Assembly (NCBI GenBank): GCA_024236055.1
Contig: JACKLF010000001.1
Coordinates: forward strand, 496,001-560,000
Length of the DNA: 64,000 bases
Source of the DNA: Alphaproteobacteria bacterium
GTDB lineage: Bacteria; Pseudomonadota; Alphaproteobacteria; Micropepsales; Micropepsaceae
Reading direction: 5' to 3'
Below the pieces are notes generated by a model that saw only the letters and a program-made list of their open reading frames with translations, searched no databases and was not told the origin of the DNA. Shown one piece after another: positions 8,275 through 17,389 of this stretch; position 1 is the first letter of the stretch; every line of letters starts with the position of its first letter. The translations under genes were made by a program, and so were the position numbers.

Positions 8275-8316
8275 GTCACAAGTCGGGTTTGCGTTCCGCA
8301 AACACCTCCTTGTGAC
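8275..8316. repeat. Nested inverted repeat between osmC and the beta-lactamase gene
   Basis: Two perfect inverted repeats share a centre: an outer 8-base pair (gtcacaag at 8275-8282 with cttgtgac at 8309-8316) and an inner 7-base pair (gtttgcg at 8287-8293 with cgcaaac at 8297-8303, loop ttc). No T-run follows, so it is not a standard terminator. It may be a repetitive extragenic palindrome. Confidence 0.75.
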
Positions 8317-8321
8317 ACCTC

Positions 8322-8351
8322 CCCCTTCCATGCGCCTACGCGCAGAAGGGG
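8322..8351. terminator. Second hairpin between convergent osmC and the beta-lactamase gene
   Basis: The segment ccccttc (8322-8328) pairs with gaagggg (8345-8351), continuing after a two-base bulge into tgcgc/gcgca around a four-base loop. The location between convergent genes suits transcription termination, but no T-run is seen on either strand. It stands six bases from the nested repeat. Confidence 0.5.
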
Positions 8352-8373
8352 TGACGGGCCGGTGGAATGCGTG

Positions 8374-9222
8374 TCAGGCGAAGGCGGAAGCCAGGATGCG
8401 GCCGACCTCGGCCAGCACCGGGTAGCCGGACTTCTCGCTATAGACCGCCGCCAGGACCGGCTTTCGGCCCGGCGGGGTGATGATGCCGATGTCATTGACG
8501 ATGCCGGTGCCGGCAAAGCCCGCGCCGGTCTTGTCGCCGATGCGCCAGTCCGCCGGCAGCCCCGCCTTCAGCGAAGTGCCACCAGTGGTGTTGGCATGCA
8601 TCCAGTCCAGCAACTGCGTGCGCGAGGCTGGCGCCAGCACATCGCCCAGCAGCAGCATCTTCAGGTCCGCCATCATCGCGGCGGGCGTGGTGGTGTTGCG
8701 CTCTCCGTCGGGCACGTTCAGCTTCGGCTCATTGTCATCCAGCCGGCCGGTGCGATCGCCGAGCGAACGCCAGAAAGCGGTCACGGCCTGCGGCCCGCCC
8801 ACCTGCTCCAGGAGCAGATTGGCCGCGGTGTTGTCGCTGTAGATCATCGCCGCCTCGCAAAGCTGGGCGATGGTCATGCCTTGCGCGAGGTTCTGGGTGG
8901 TGGCGGGCGAATGGCCCAGCACGGGCTTTGGATAATGCAGCCGCGTGTCCAGTGACAGTGCATTCTTCCCGGCGCGCGACAGCACCGCCGCTGTCAGCGA
9001 CAGCTTGAAGGTCGAGCACATGACAAAGCGTTCGGCCTCGCGCCAGAAAACGGCATGGCCATTGGCGCTGTCCACCGCCGCCACACCGATGCGCGCACCG
9101 CTGCGCGTTTCCAGGGCTCGCAGGGCCGTCATCGCCTGCTTGCCGCCCTGGGCATGGGCGGGAAAGGCGGCAATGGCGGCGCAGCCGGCCAGAACGGCAC
9201 GGCGGGTGGGAATATGGTTCAT
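8374..9222 (-). CDS. Class A beta-lactamase
   Basis: A 282-residue serine beta-lactamase, probably exported by the Tat route: the N-terminus has a twin arginine (PTRRAVLAG) before a hydrophobic stretch ending AFPAHA. All class A motifs are present: STFK with the nucleophile serine at residue 70, YSDN, the omega-loop EPKLN containing the general-base Glu, and DKTG. A cysteine precedes the nucleophile, but the partner cysteine after KTG that makes the disulfide of KPC-like carbapenemases is absent. The spectrum cannot be predicted. It lacks a neighbouring ampR-type regulator or mobile element and appears to be resident chromosomal content. Confidence 0.92.
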   Translation of the reverse strand: MNHIPTRRAVLAGCAAIAAFPAHAQGGKQAMTALRALETRSGARIGVAAVDSANGHAVFWREAERFVMCSTFKLSLTAAVLSRAGKNALSLDTRLHYPKPVLGHSPATTQNLAQGMTIAQLCEAAMIYSDNTAANLLLEQVGGPQAVTAFWRSLGDRTGRLDDNEPKLNVPDGERNTTTPAAMMADLKMLLLGDVLAPASRTQLLDWMHANTTGGTSLKAGLPADWRIGDKTGAGFAGTGIVNDIGIITPPGRKPVLAAVYSEKSGYPVLAEVGRILASAFA

Positions 9223-9284
9223 GCCCGATACCGGCGAGGTTTCGCCGTCAATATAGGTACGGTTCCGACAATAACAGAGGCCGG

Positions 9285-10625
9285 CTAGCTGCGATAAGAG
9301 CCGTTGATGTCGATATAGCCGTGGGTCAGGTCGCAGGTCCAAACCCGGCTGGCGCCCTTGCCCAGCCCCAGATCGACGGCAATCTCGACCTCGCGCCCCG
9401 ATACCGCGCGGGTGGCCGTCGCCTCGTCATACTTGGCGGCGCGCAATCCCTTTTCGGCGACAACATGGCCGCCGAAGCTGATCTTCAGCCGATCACGGTC
9501 GGCCGCCTCGCCCGCCTTGCCGACCGCCATCACCACCCGGCCCCAGTTGGCGTCATTGCCGGCGATGGCCGTCTTGACCAGCGGCGAATTGGCGATGGAC
9601 AGGCCCACCCGCTTGGCGGCGGCGTCGTTTTCCGCGCCCGTGACGTCGATGCGGATCAGTTTCTGCGCGCCCTCGCCGTCACGCACCACCTGCAAGGCCA
9701 GGTCCAGCAGCAACCCGTCCAGCTTGCGGCGAAAGTCTGTCAGCCGCTTGTCGTTCGCCTTGGCGATGGCCGGATGGCGGGCGCCCTTGCCGGTGGCGAA
9801 CAGCATCAGCGTGTCGCTGGTCGATGTGTCCGAATCCACCGTGATGGCGTTGAAGGACGGGCCCACGCCCGCACTCAGGCAATCCTGCAGAACCTTGGCC
9901 GACAGGCTGGCGTCGGTGAAGACAAAGGACAGCATGGTCGCCATGTCCGGCGCGATCATGCCCGAGCCCTTGGCAATGCCGTTGATCGTCACCTTGTGAC
10001 CGTCGATCATCGCCGTGGCGGTCGCCAGCTTGGGGTAGGTGTCGGTGGTCATGATGGCATCGGCCGCGGCGCGCCAGTTGCCCGCCGCGCCCTGGGCCAC
10101 CAGGTCGGCCAGCACCGCGGTGATCTTGTGGCTGGGCAAGGGCTCGCCGATCACCCCGGTCGAGGCCATGAAGACCTCCTCCACGCTGCAACTGGCGACG
10201 GTGGCGGCCTCGGCGGCGATCTCGCGCACCCCGTCCATGCCCGCCTTGCCGGTAAAGGCATTGGCGTTGCCGGAATTGACCACCAGCACCCGGGCCTGGC
10301 CGTCCGCGTCCGCCAGCTTCTGGCGGCACCACAGGACCGGCGCCGAGGCGGTCTTGGAGCGGGTGAAGACCCCCGCCGCCTGGGTTCCCGGCGCCATCAG
10401 GGCCAGCAGCACGTCGGTCCGCTGCTGGTAGCGCACCCCGGCAGCGACGGTGGCCAGCCGGACGCCCGCCAGGGGCGGCAATTTGGCGAAACTTTTTGGC
10501 GCCAGGGGCGATACCGCATGTGCAGCCGATTTGGCCGGCGCCGATACAGGCTTGGCGGCGGTCTTGCGGGTGACTTTTCCCTCGGTTTTCACGGGCTTTT
10601 TTGCCGCTTTTTTGGTCTTTGGCAT
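9285..10625 (-). CDS. argJ: Bifunctional glutamate N-acetyltransferase / N-acetylglutamate synthase
   Basis: ArgJ (446 residues) makes N-acetylglutamate and recycles the acetyl group from acetylornithine in arginine synthesis. The autoprocessing site is visible in [14 protein letters not shown], where cleavage before the threonine generates alpha and beta chains. The oxyanion region ([11 protein letters not shown]) and the C-terminal [12 protein letters not shown] block are canonical. Unusually, the protein starts with about 45 residues rich in Lys, Ala and Pro ([13 protein letters not shown] and similar) before the conserved [18 protein letters not shown]. The ATG at 10625 has a GGGGAA ribosome site. 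It is divergent from secA, a common alphaproteobacterial arrangement. Confidence 0.95.
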   Translation of the reverse strand: MPKTKKAAKKPVKTEGKVTRKTAAKPVSAPAKSAAHAVSPLAPKSFAKLPPLAGVRLATVAAGVRYQQRTDVLLALMAPGTQAAGVFTRSKTASAPVLWCRQKLADADGQARVLVVNSGNANAFTGKAGMDGVREIAAEAATVASCSVEEVFMASTGVIGEPLPSHKITAVLADLVAQGAAGNWRAAADAIMTTDTYPKLATATAMIDGHKVTINGIAKGSGMIAPDMATMLSFVFTDASLSAKVLQDCLSAGVGPSFNAITVDSDTSTSDTLMLFATGKGARHPAIAKANDKRLTDFRRKLDGLLLDLALQVVRDGEGAQKLIRIDVTGAENDAAAKRVGLSIANSPLVKTAIAGNDANWGRVVMAVGKAGEAADRDRLKISFGGHVVAEKGLRAAKYDEATATRAVSGREVEIAVDLGLGKGASRVWTCDLTHGYIDINGSYRS

Positions 10626-10845
10626 GGAATTCCCCTGCGCCTGGCCGTTCCTGCCGCAAATCGGGCAGGCAATCGGGCGCGGATCATCGAAGAATTGCCC
10701 CGTTTGGCAAGAGGCCATGTTTGACAAGCAGATAGGGCGTTCTTATGTCTCCCGCGCGCCTGGACGTCTGGATGGACCGGGTGGGACCCCAAGAACCGGC
10801 CCCGTTATGGGATCCAGATGTGGGATTTAGGCTGAAGAGGATTTC

Positions 10846-13554
10846 ATGCTGGGTATCGGCTCGCTCGCCAAACAGCTTTTCGGCTCCGCCAACGAGCGCA
10901 AGATTCGCCCCATGTGGGCCACGGTCGCCAAGATCAACGCCCTGGAACCGCGCTTCACCGCCATGTCGGACGAGGAACTGCGCGGCATGACCCCCGCCTT
11001 CCGCGAGCGGCTGGAAAAGGGCGAAACCCTGGACGACCTGCTGCCGGAAGCCTTCGCGGTGGTCCGCGAGGCCGCCAAGCGCACCCTGGGCCAGCGCCAT
11101 TTCGACGTCCAGCTTGTGGGCGGCATGGTCATGCATTCGGGCGCCATTGCCGAGATGAAGACCGGCGAAGGCAAGACCCTGGTCGCCACCCTGCCGACCT
11201 ATCTGAACGCGCTGGCCGGCGAAGGCGTGCATGTGGTGACGGTCAACGATTACCTGGCCAAGCGCGACAGCGACTGGATGGGCCAGGTCTATCGCTTCCT
11301 GGGCATGAGCACCGGCTGCATCGTGCACGGCCTGACCGACGAGGAACGCCACGAGGCCTATGCCGCCGACATCACCTATGGCACCAACAACGAGTTCGGC
11401 TTCGACTATCTGCGCGACAACATGAAATATTCGATGGCAAGCATGGCCCAGCGCGGCCATGCCTTCGCCATCGTCGACGAAGTCGACTCCATCCTGATCG
11501 ACGAGGCACGCACGCCGCTGATCATTTCGGGTCCCACCGAGGACCTGACCGAGATGTACCGCTCGGTGGACGCGGTCATGGCCTCGCTGGTCAAGGAGGA
11601 TTACGACCTTGACGAGAAGTCCCGCCAGGTCTCGCTGACCGAGCAGGGCAACGAGCATATGGCGCAGCTTCTGCGCGAGGCCGGCTTGCTGGAAGACGGC
11701 GATCTCTACGACACCGAGAACATCTCGGTCGTCCATCATGTGAACCAGGCGCTGAAGGCGCACACCCTGTTCCAGAAGGACAAGGACTACATCGTCAAGA
11801 ACGACCAGGTGGTCATCATCGACGAGTTCACCGGCCGCATGATGGAAGGCCGCCGCTATTCCGAAGGCCTGCACCAGGCGCTGGAAGCCAAGGAAGACGT
11901 CAAGGTCCAGCCGGAAAACGTCACCCTGGCCTCGATCACCTTCCAGAACTATTTCCGCCTCTACTCCAAGCTGGCGGGCATGACCGGCACGGCGCTGACC
12001 GAGGCGGCCGAGTTCATGGACATCTACAAGCTGGACGTGCTGGAAATTCCCACCAACGTTCCGGTGGCGCGTATCGATTCCGACGACGAGGTCTATCGCA
12101 CCGCCGAGGAGAAGGACACCGCCATCGCCAAGCTGGTGGCCGAATGCATGGTCAAGGGCCAGCCGGTGCTGGTCGGCACCACCTCGATCGAGAAGTCCGA
12201 ACAGCTTTCGGCCATGCTCAAGAAGCGCAAGATTCCGCACAATGTGCTGAACGCCCGCTATCACGAGCAGGAAGCCTATATCGTCGCCCAGGCCGGCGTG
12301 CCGGGCGCGGTGACCATCGCCACCAACATGGCCGGCCGCGGCACCGACATTCAGCTTGGCGGCAATGTCGAGATGCGCATCAAGGCCGAACTGGAGGGCA
12401 TCACCGACGAGGAAGGCCGCCAACGCGAGATCGCCCGCATCAAGGACGAGGTCGCCCGCAACAAGGAACGCGCCCTGGCCGCCGGCGGCCTTTACGTCAT
12501 CGGCACCGAACGCCATGAAAGCCGGCGCATCGACAACCAGTTGCGCGGCCGTTCGGGCCGCCAGGGCGACCCCGGCGCCTCCAAGTTCTTCCTGTCGCTG
12601 CAGGACGACCTGATGCGGATTTTCGGCTCCGAGCGCATGGACGGCATCCTGACCCGCCTGGGCCTGGAGGAAGGCGAAGCCATCACCCATCCCTGGGTGA
12701 ACAAGGCCCTGGAAAAGGCGCAGCAGAAGGTCGAGGCGCGCAACTTCGAAATCCGCAAGAACATCCTGAAGTACGACAATGTGCTGAACGACCAGCGCCG
12801 CGTGATCTACGAACAGCGCCGCGAGATCATGTCCAGCGACGATGTCTCCGACCAGATCGCCGACTTCCGCGAGGAGGTTGTCGAGGATCTGGTGGCCCGC
12901 CACATCCCCGAAAAGGCCTATGCCGAACAGTGGGATTCCAAGGGCCTGCAGGAAGAGCTGCACCGCATCTTCGACATCGAGATTCCGGTCGTGGAATGGG
13001 CGGGCGAGGACGGCATCGCCGACGAGGAAATGCGCGAGCGCATCCTGAAGGTGGTGGAAGCACGCGCCGCCGCCCGCGCCGCCGAATTCGGTCCCGAAGT
13101 GATCCGCTATGTCGAAAAGGGCCTGCTGCTGCAGATCCTGGATCACAACTGGCGCGAACACATCATCGCGCTGGATCACCTGCGCCAGTATGTCGGCCTG
13201 CGTGGCTATGGCCAGCGCGATCCGCTGAACGAATACAAGAGCGAGGCCTTCGAACTGTTCGAAGCCTTCCTCCACCGCCTCAGGACCGAGACGGTCGATC
13301 AGCTGATGCATGCGCGCGTGCAGTTGCAGCCGCCGCCGCTGGAATCGACGCCCCTGCCCCAGATGCAGGCCTCGCACCTGGACCCGCTGACCGGGCTGAA
13401 CGAGATGGAGCAACCGGACGGCCAGCCCCATTGGGCCGAGGTGCCGGACATCGATCCCAACAATCCCGGCACCTGGGGCCGCACCGCGCGCAACGCGCCC
13501 TGTCCGTGCGGCTCTGGCCGGAAATTCAAACACTGCCACGGGGCACTGGCCTGA
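10846..13554 (+). CDS. secA: Protein translocase ATPase SecA
   Basis: SecA (902 residues) is the cytosolic motor that drives preproteins through SecYEG. Walker A is in [12 protein letters not shown], the DEAD-like Walker B is in [15 protein letters not shown], and the second nucleotide domain includes [13 protein letters not shown] and [10 protein letters not shown]. The protein ends in a SEC-C zinc motif ([17 protein letters not shown]) that binds SecB or ribosomes. Ribosome site GAGGAT precedes the ATG. A degenerate duplicate of the SEC-C coding end lies downstream (see the repeat entry). A large antisense open frame across the gene is a GC-skew shadow. Confidence 0.98.
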   Translation: MLGIGSLAKQLFGSANERKIRPMWATVAKINALEPRFTAMSDEELRGMTPAFRERLEKGETLDDLLPEAFAVVREAAKRTLGQRHFDVQLVGGMVMHSGAIAEMKTGEGKTLVATLPTYLNALAGEGVHVVTVNDYLAKRDSDWMGQVYRFLGMSTGCIVHGLTDEERHEAYAADITYGTNNEFGFDYLRDNMKYSMASMAQRGHAFAIVDEVDSILIDEARTPLIISGPTEDLTEMYRSVDAVMASLVKEDYDLDEKSRQVSLTEQGNEHMAQLLREAGLLEDGDLYDTENISVVHHVNQALKAHTLFQKDKDYIVKNDQVVIIDEFTGRMMEGRRYSEGLHQALEAKEDVKVQPENVTLASITFQNYFRLYSKLAGMTGTALTEAAEFMDIYKLDVLEIPTNVPVARIDSDDEVYRTAEEKDTAIAKLVAECMVKGQPVLVGTTSIEKSEQLSAMLKKRKIPHNVLNARYHEQEAYIVAQAGVPGAVTIATNMAGRGTDIQLGGNVEMRIKAELEGITDEEGRQREIARIKDEVARNKERALAAGGLYVIGTERHESRRIDNQLRGRSGRQGDPGASKFFLSLQDDLMRIFGSERMDGILTRLGLEEGEAITHPWVNKALEKAQQKVEARNFEIRKNILKYDNVLNDQRRVIYEQRREIMSSDDVSDQIADFREEVVEDLVARHIPEKAYAEQWDSKGLQEELHRIFDIEIPVVEWAGEDGIADEEMRERILKVVEARAAARAAEFGPEVIRYVEKGLLLQILDHNWREHIIALDHLRQYVGLRGYGQRDPLNEYKSEAFELFEAFLHRLRTETVDQLMHARVQLQPPPLESTPLPQMQASHLDPLTGLNEMEQPDGQPHWAEVPDIDPNNPGTWGRTARNAPCPCGSGRKFKHCHGALA

Positions 13555-13712
13555 TCGCCGCACGGTTTATTCTGGTCGCGCGGGCGACGGCACTCTAACG
13601 CGCGCCTGCCCGTCGCTCCTGCGGCTCGGGTCGCAAGTTCAAGCACAGTCACGGGGCACTGACGTAGCCGCCGTACGATCGGCGTATCGCGGGCGCGCAT
13701 TCTGACGCGCCC
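13507..13712 (+). repeat. Tandem duplication of the secA 3' end (about 113-bp unit)
   Basis: The secA coding end (tgcggctctgg at 13507 to the TGA at 13554) recurs 113 bases downstream (tgcggctcggg at 13620, closing at 13671). The second copy still reads [15 protein letters not shown] and a stop, but has lost two zinc-ligand cysteines. Each copy is followed by a related GC-rich tail, the second forming a 7-base hairpin (gggcgcg 13691-13697 with cgcgccc 13706-13712). Only the first copy is part of SecA. Confidence 0.85.
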
Positions 13713-13815
13713 GTCGGCGTTGCCGGGGCATTGCCAATTTTTCACCTTGGGCTATCTTCCCGCGCGAGGGCTGGGCGCCTTGCGCCCGAACGAAGCAATT
13801 GCCGGGGGTGTTTTC

Positions 13816-14964
13816 ATGGGCTTGCGTAAATGTGCCGCGATTGCGGCTGCCATTGCCGTGACGGGCGCGATGCCCGCGCCGGTTTTCGCCGCGTCGATCC
13901 GCGAGAAGACCGAAGAAGCCAAGGACATGATCCCCACCTGCACCCATCGCATCGGGGCGCTGGCGGTGCGCGAACCCGACAACAAATGGTGGCAGGGCCT
14001 GGGCCTGGAATCGCCCGAGGCGCTGCTGAAGGTCATGGTGCAGCGCTCCGGCTGCTTCACCCTGGTCGATCGCGGCCGCGGCTTTGAACTGGCCCAGCAG
14101 GAACGCGCCCTGGCCGCTGGCGGGGCGCTGCAGGGCGGCGCCAATATCGGCAATGGCCAGCTTGTCGCCGCCGACTACATCATGGTCCCCGACATCACCA
14201 GCAAGAACGCCAATTCCGGCGGCACCGCCATCGGCGGCCTGCTGGGCGGCTTCATGGGCGGCGTGGCCGGCGCCATCGTCTCCAACATCTCCATCACCTC
14301 CAAGACCGCCGACGTGGTCCTGTCGGTCACCAATGTGCGCACCGGCGTGCAGGAAATCATGGCAGAGGGCCATGGCGACAAGACTGATGTGGGCTTCGGC
14401 GTGGGCGGCGGCGGCTTCGGCGGCGGTGTCTTCGGCGGCGCGGGCGTCAGCAACTATGCCAACACCGCCATCGGCCAGGTGGTGACGCTGGCCTATATCG
14501 ATGCCTATTCCAAGCTGGTGGAACAGATGGGCGGCCTGTCCGACGCCCCGGCCCAGACCGCGCCGGCCCAGGCGGTGACGCTGTCGCTGCCCGGCGTCAT
14601 GCGCTCGGCCGCCGACGAGACCGCACCGCCGGTGCGCAGCCTGTCGCCCGGCATGATCCTGTATCCCACCGGCCAGACCAATGGCGTATGGGTCGAGGTG
14701 CAGGACGAAGTCGGCAACAAGGGCTGGGTCTCGCGCGTGGCGCTGTCCAACAGCCGCAGATATGGGCAAGTGAAAAACAAAAGGCCCGCGCGAGCGGGCC
14801 TTTTAATTGGAAACCACAACGGACCGGATTTGATTTCCATCCTGGAAATACACCGTGGAATTGGCTTCCAACTGCTCCACCACCAAAACGTCATGCTTGG
14901 CACGGAACCGCTTTCCGGTTTGCCAATCGTCGACCGGCCCCTTCTCGCTGCGCCAGATTGCTAG
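13816..14964 (+). CDS. CsgG/HfaB-family secreted protein, ORF reads through its own terminator
   Basis: Reads as 382 residues but the true protein is probably about 319. A signal sequence (MGLRKCAAIAAAIAVTGAMP) is followed by a CsgG-type domain (CTHRIGALAVREPDNKWW, then ALLKVMVQRSGCFTLVDRG) typical of outer-membrane secretion or holdfast-anchor (HfaB-like) proteins, a Gly-rich stretch (GVGGGGFGGGVFGG) and a C-terminal SH3-like segment ending GNKGWVSRVALSNS. A strong terminator lies inside the open frame at 14780-14803. If one base of the GGG at 14764-14766 is removed, the frame closes at once (TAT-GGC-AAG-TGA, stop at 14771-14773). A one-base frame error or a real lost stop explains the extra tail. 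Confidence 0.75.
   Translation: MGLRKCAAIAAAIAVTGAMPAPVFAASIREKTEEAKDMIPTCTHRIGALAVREPDNKWWQGLGLESPEALLKVMVQRSGCFTLVDRGRGFELAQQERALAAGGALQGGANIGNGQLVAADYIMVPDITSKNANSGGTAIGGLLGGFMGGVAGAIVSNISITSKTADVVLSVTNVRTGVQEIMAEGHGDKTDVGFGVGGGGFGGGVFGGAGVSNYANTAIGQVVTLAYIDAYSKLVEQMGGLSDAPAQTAPAQAVTLSLPGVMRSAADETAPPVRSLSPGMILYPTGQTNGVWVEVQDEVGNKGWVSRVALSNSRRYGQVKNKRPARAGLLIGNHNGPDLISILEIHRGIGFQLLHHQNVMLGTEPLSGLPIVDRPLLAAPDC
14780..14804. terminator. Rho-independent terminator between CsgG-like gene and accA operon
   Basis: A perfect 10-base stem (aaaggcccgc 14780-14789 with gcgggccttt 14794-14803, loop gcga) followed by T's on both strands, so it can serve both converging transcripts. The minus-strand hypothetical gene ends with TAA inside its arm. 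Confidence 0.9.
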
Positions 14965-15327
14965 CGGGCGTCTGACCGGTCTTGGCTCCATGAGCATTCG
15001 CACAGAATGGCGGCCATTGCCTGATCGAAGCAGAACGACCGCCTCTTTTTTCATATCCTTTGAAAGAAGGGCCAATGCGTAGGATTCATGCCCATCCCCT
15101 GCAAAATCCAGAACTGCAAAGCCGGGACAAAATTGCGGCCTTTTCGCTCGCCAAAGAGCCTGATCGTCCGGCACTAGCGAGTCCAGTGACACCAAAGTTT
15201 GGTCTGCGTGCTTATCCAGAAAATCCGCGACAACCTTTGGAATCCTATCGCATGGATCGGCGGCAGCGCTCTGGCAACTGATACAGGCGAGGACCATCCA
15301 AAAGCAGGTCCATCGCCAGTCCTTCAT
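14803..15327 (-). CDS. Secreted hypothetical protein coupled to accA
   Basis: A 174-residue exported protein that I do not recognise. Residues 1-22 form a signal peptide (WTCFWMVLACISCQSAAA region); the Cys after LACIS could also be a lipobox, but the context is imperfect. The mature part has LDFAGDGHESYALALLSKD, reminiscent of FG-GAP-like or Imm-type domains, and SRT of hydrophobic beta strands; there are four cysteines. Its ATG shares a base with the accA stop (TGATG), indicating translational coupling with fatty-acid synthesis, though a functional link is not implied. It terminates at a bidirectional terminator. GC content is lower than its neighbours. Confidence 0.6.
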   Translation of the reverse strand: MKDWRWTCFWMVLACISCQSAAADPCDRIPKVVADFLDKHADQTLVSLDSLVPDDQALWRAKRPQFCPGFAVLDFAGDGHESYALALLSKDMKKEAVVLLRSGNGRHSVRMLMEPRPVRRPLAIWRSEKGPVDDWQTGKRFRAKHDVLVVEQLEANSTVYFQDGNQIRSVVVSN

Positions 15328-16277
15328 CAGAGATTGCGCCCCATGGCGAGGAACTTCGCCCGGCGCTGCTTGAGCAGTTCTTCGCCCGACAGACCGTCCA
15401 TTTCCTTCAGGCCCGCGGCGATCTGGTCGGCGGCCGCATCGATGGCGGCATTGGGGTCGCGATGCGCCCCACCCACCGGTTCGGGAATGATCGCGTCGAT
15501 CACCTTCAGCGACTGAAGGTCCTGGGCGGTGACTTTCAGCGCGGTGGCGGCGTCCTGCGCCTTCTCGGCGCTGCGCCACAGGATCGAGGCGCAGCCTTCC
15601 GGCGAGATCACCGAATAGATCGAATGTTCCAGCATGTAGACGCGGCTGGCCGCGGCGATGGCGATGGCGCCGCCCGACATGCCCTCACCGATGATGGTGG
15701 CGATAAAGGGCGCCTTCAGCGACAGGCCCGCCTCGATCGAGCGGGCGATGGCCTCGGCCTGGCCGCGCTCCTCGGCGGAAACGCCGGGATAGGCGCCGGC
15801 GGTATCGGCGAAAGACAGCACCGGCAGGCCGAAGCGGTCCGCCATCTCGAAAATGCGCACCGCCTTGCGATAGCCGTCGGGCATGGCCGAGCCGAAATTG
15901 TGCCGGATGCGGCTTTCGGTGTCGTTGCCCTTCTCCTGGCCGATGAAGGCCACGGGGCGGCCGCGAAACCGCGCCAGCCCGGCAACCACGGCCCGGTCCT
16001 CGGCAAAGCCGCGATCCCCGGCCAGGGGGGTGAAATCGTCGAAAATGCGCCGGGCATAGTCCAGGAAGTGCGGACGGCCCGGATGGCGCGCGACCTGGAC
16101 CTTCTGCCAGGGCGACAGGTGCGAATAGGTATCGCACACCATCTGGCTGGCGCGCTGGGTCAGCCGCTCGACATCCGCGTCGATTTCCATGGTGGGGTCT
16201 TCGCCGGCGAGCTGCCGCAGCTCGACGATCTTGCCCTCCAGTTCGGCGATGGGACGTTCGAAATCCAGATAATGCAT
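15327..16277 (-). CDS. accA: Acetyl-CoA carboxylase carboxyltransferase subunit alpha
   Basis: AccA (316 residues) pairs with AccD to transfer carboxyl from biotin to acetyl-CoA, the committed step of fatty acid synthesis. The N-terminus MHYLDFERPIAELEGKIVEL is exactly family-typical and sets the start at 16277 rather than 16316. The crotonase-fold motifs FADTAGAYPGVSAEERGQ and GEGMSGGAIAIAAA, with the SVISPEGCASILW oxyanion segment, are intact. The downstream secreted hypothetical overlaps its stop by one base; xerD lies upstream on the same strand with about 107 bases between. Confidence 0.97.
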   Translation of the reverse strand: MHYLDFERPIAELEGKIVELRQLAGEDPTMEIDADVERLTQRASQMVCDTYSHLSPWQKVQVARHPGRPHFLDYARRIFDDFTPLAGDRGFAEDRAVVAGLARFRGRPVAFIGQEKGNDTESRIRHNFGSAMPDGYRKAVRIFEMADRFGLPVLSFADTAGAYPGVSAEERGQAEAIARSIEAGLSLKAPFIATIIGEGMSGGAIAIAAASRVYMLEHSIYSVISPEGCASILWRSAEKAQDAATALKVTAQDLQSLKVIDAIIPEPVGGAHRDPNAAIDAAADQIAAGLKEMDGLSGEELLKQRRAKFLAMGRNL

Positions 16278-16383
16278 GCGGCCTGATGTTTCGCGGGTTC
16301 GGCGGGAAAATGACACAGGCAGTCCAGAAAGGAAATGCCCTTGGAAGGCAACAGTTCCAATGGGTTAATGCCATTCCCCAGCA

Positions 16384-17331
16384 TCAGCGGCGTATTTTTG
16401 CCTTGGCCAGCGGGTGGGCCGCGCCGACAACCCGGCTCAGGTGATCGCGCGCGACATGGGTGTAGATCTGGGTGGTGGCGATGTCGGCATGGCCCAAAAG
16501 CGTCTGCACGCTGCGCAGGTCCGCGCCCCCTTCCACAAGATGGGTGGCAAAGGCGTGGCGCAGCACATGGGGCGAGACCTTGGCCGGGTCCAGCCCGCAA
16601 TCCAGCGCCAGCGCCTTGAGCAGTTGATGGATGCGCCGACGGGTCAGATAGCCCTCGGCCCCGCGCGAGGCGAACAGCCAGGGATTGTTCTGCCCGCCCT
16701 TGCCGCCCGGCTTCACGAATTTCGCACGCACCGCCAGATAGGCCTCCAGGGCCTCGCGGGCGGGCGGCGACAGCGGCGCCAGGCGTTCCTTGCCACCCTT
16801 GCCGGTGATGCGGATAAAATTCTCGCGGGTGCGCACCGCCGTCAGCTTCAGCCCCGCCAGTTCGGTGACCCGCAGGCCCCCGCCATAGAGAAGCTCCAGC
16901 ATCGCCGACAGGCGCAGCCCCTCCGGCGTGGTGTTCTCAGCCGCGCGCGCCATCATGGTTTCCAGGTCTGCGCGGGACAGGATCTTGGGCAGCGGGCGGC
17001 CCTGCTTGGGGGCCTCGACCGTCTGGGTGGGATCGTCTGCGCGCCAGCCCTCGCCATAGACGAAGCCATAGAACTGTCGCAGCGCCGACAGCTTGCGCGC
17101 CTGGGTGCTGGCGGCCATGCCCGCCGCCGACAGGCTTTCCAGATAGCGGCCGACATCGGCGCGGCTGGCGCGCGCGGCATCGTGGCTGGCGGCGAAATCG
17201 GCCAGGTCGCGGCGATAGGCCGCCAGCGTGTTGGCGCTGGCACCGCGCTCGGCGCTCATCATGTCGAGAAAGGCTTCGATCTGATGCGCCGAATCGGCCT
17301 TCGGCTTCGACTCGGAATGACGGCGGCTCAT
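16384..17331 (-). CDS. xerD: Site-specific tyrosine recombinase XerD
   Basis: A 315-residue tyrosine recombinase that resolves chromosome dimers at dif with XerC. The N-terminal SAM-like core-binding domain spans about residues 16-100. The catalytic set is complete: Arg in GGGLRVTELAGL, Lys in GKGGKERLAPL, His-x-x-Arg in SPHVLRHAFATHL, His in LLGHADIATTQ and the nucleophile Tyr in QIYTHV. Assignment as XerD rather than XerC rests on resemblance and the xerD-accA / aroK-aroB neighbourhood common in alphaproteobacteria. It is divergent from aroK. No dif site is evident here. Confidence 0.93.
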   Translation of the reverse strand: MSRRHSESKPKADSAHQIEAFLDMMSAERGASANTLAAYRRDLADFAASHDAARASRADVGRYLESLSAAGMAASTQARKLSALRQFYGFVYGEGWRADDPTQTVEAPKQGRPLPKILSRADLETMMARAAENTTPEGLRLSAMLELLYGGGLRVTELAGLKLTAVRTRENFIRITGKGGKERLAPLSPPAREALEAYLAVRAKFVKPGGKGGQNNPWLFASRGAEGYLTRRRIHQLLKALALDCGLDPAKVSPHVLRHAFATHLVEGGADLRSVQTLLGHADIATTQIYTHVARDHLSRVVGAAHPLAKAKIRR

Positions 17332-17389
17332 GTCCCAGCTTTAGCATGGCGCGGCTTTGGTGTATCGCAGGGCGCGAACAGGACAGGCC

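Noticed and set aside
10684..13563. A 959-codon open frame antisense to secA, and similar long frames antisense to the glucan synthase (37184-40078), the AI-2E transporter (50105-52972) and comF (3632-6271).
   Set aside because: They lie opposite clearly conserved genes, show no family motif, and are expected from high third-position GC.
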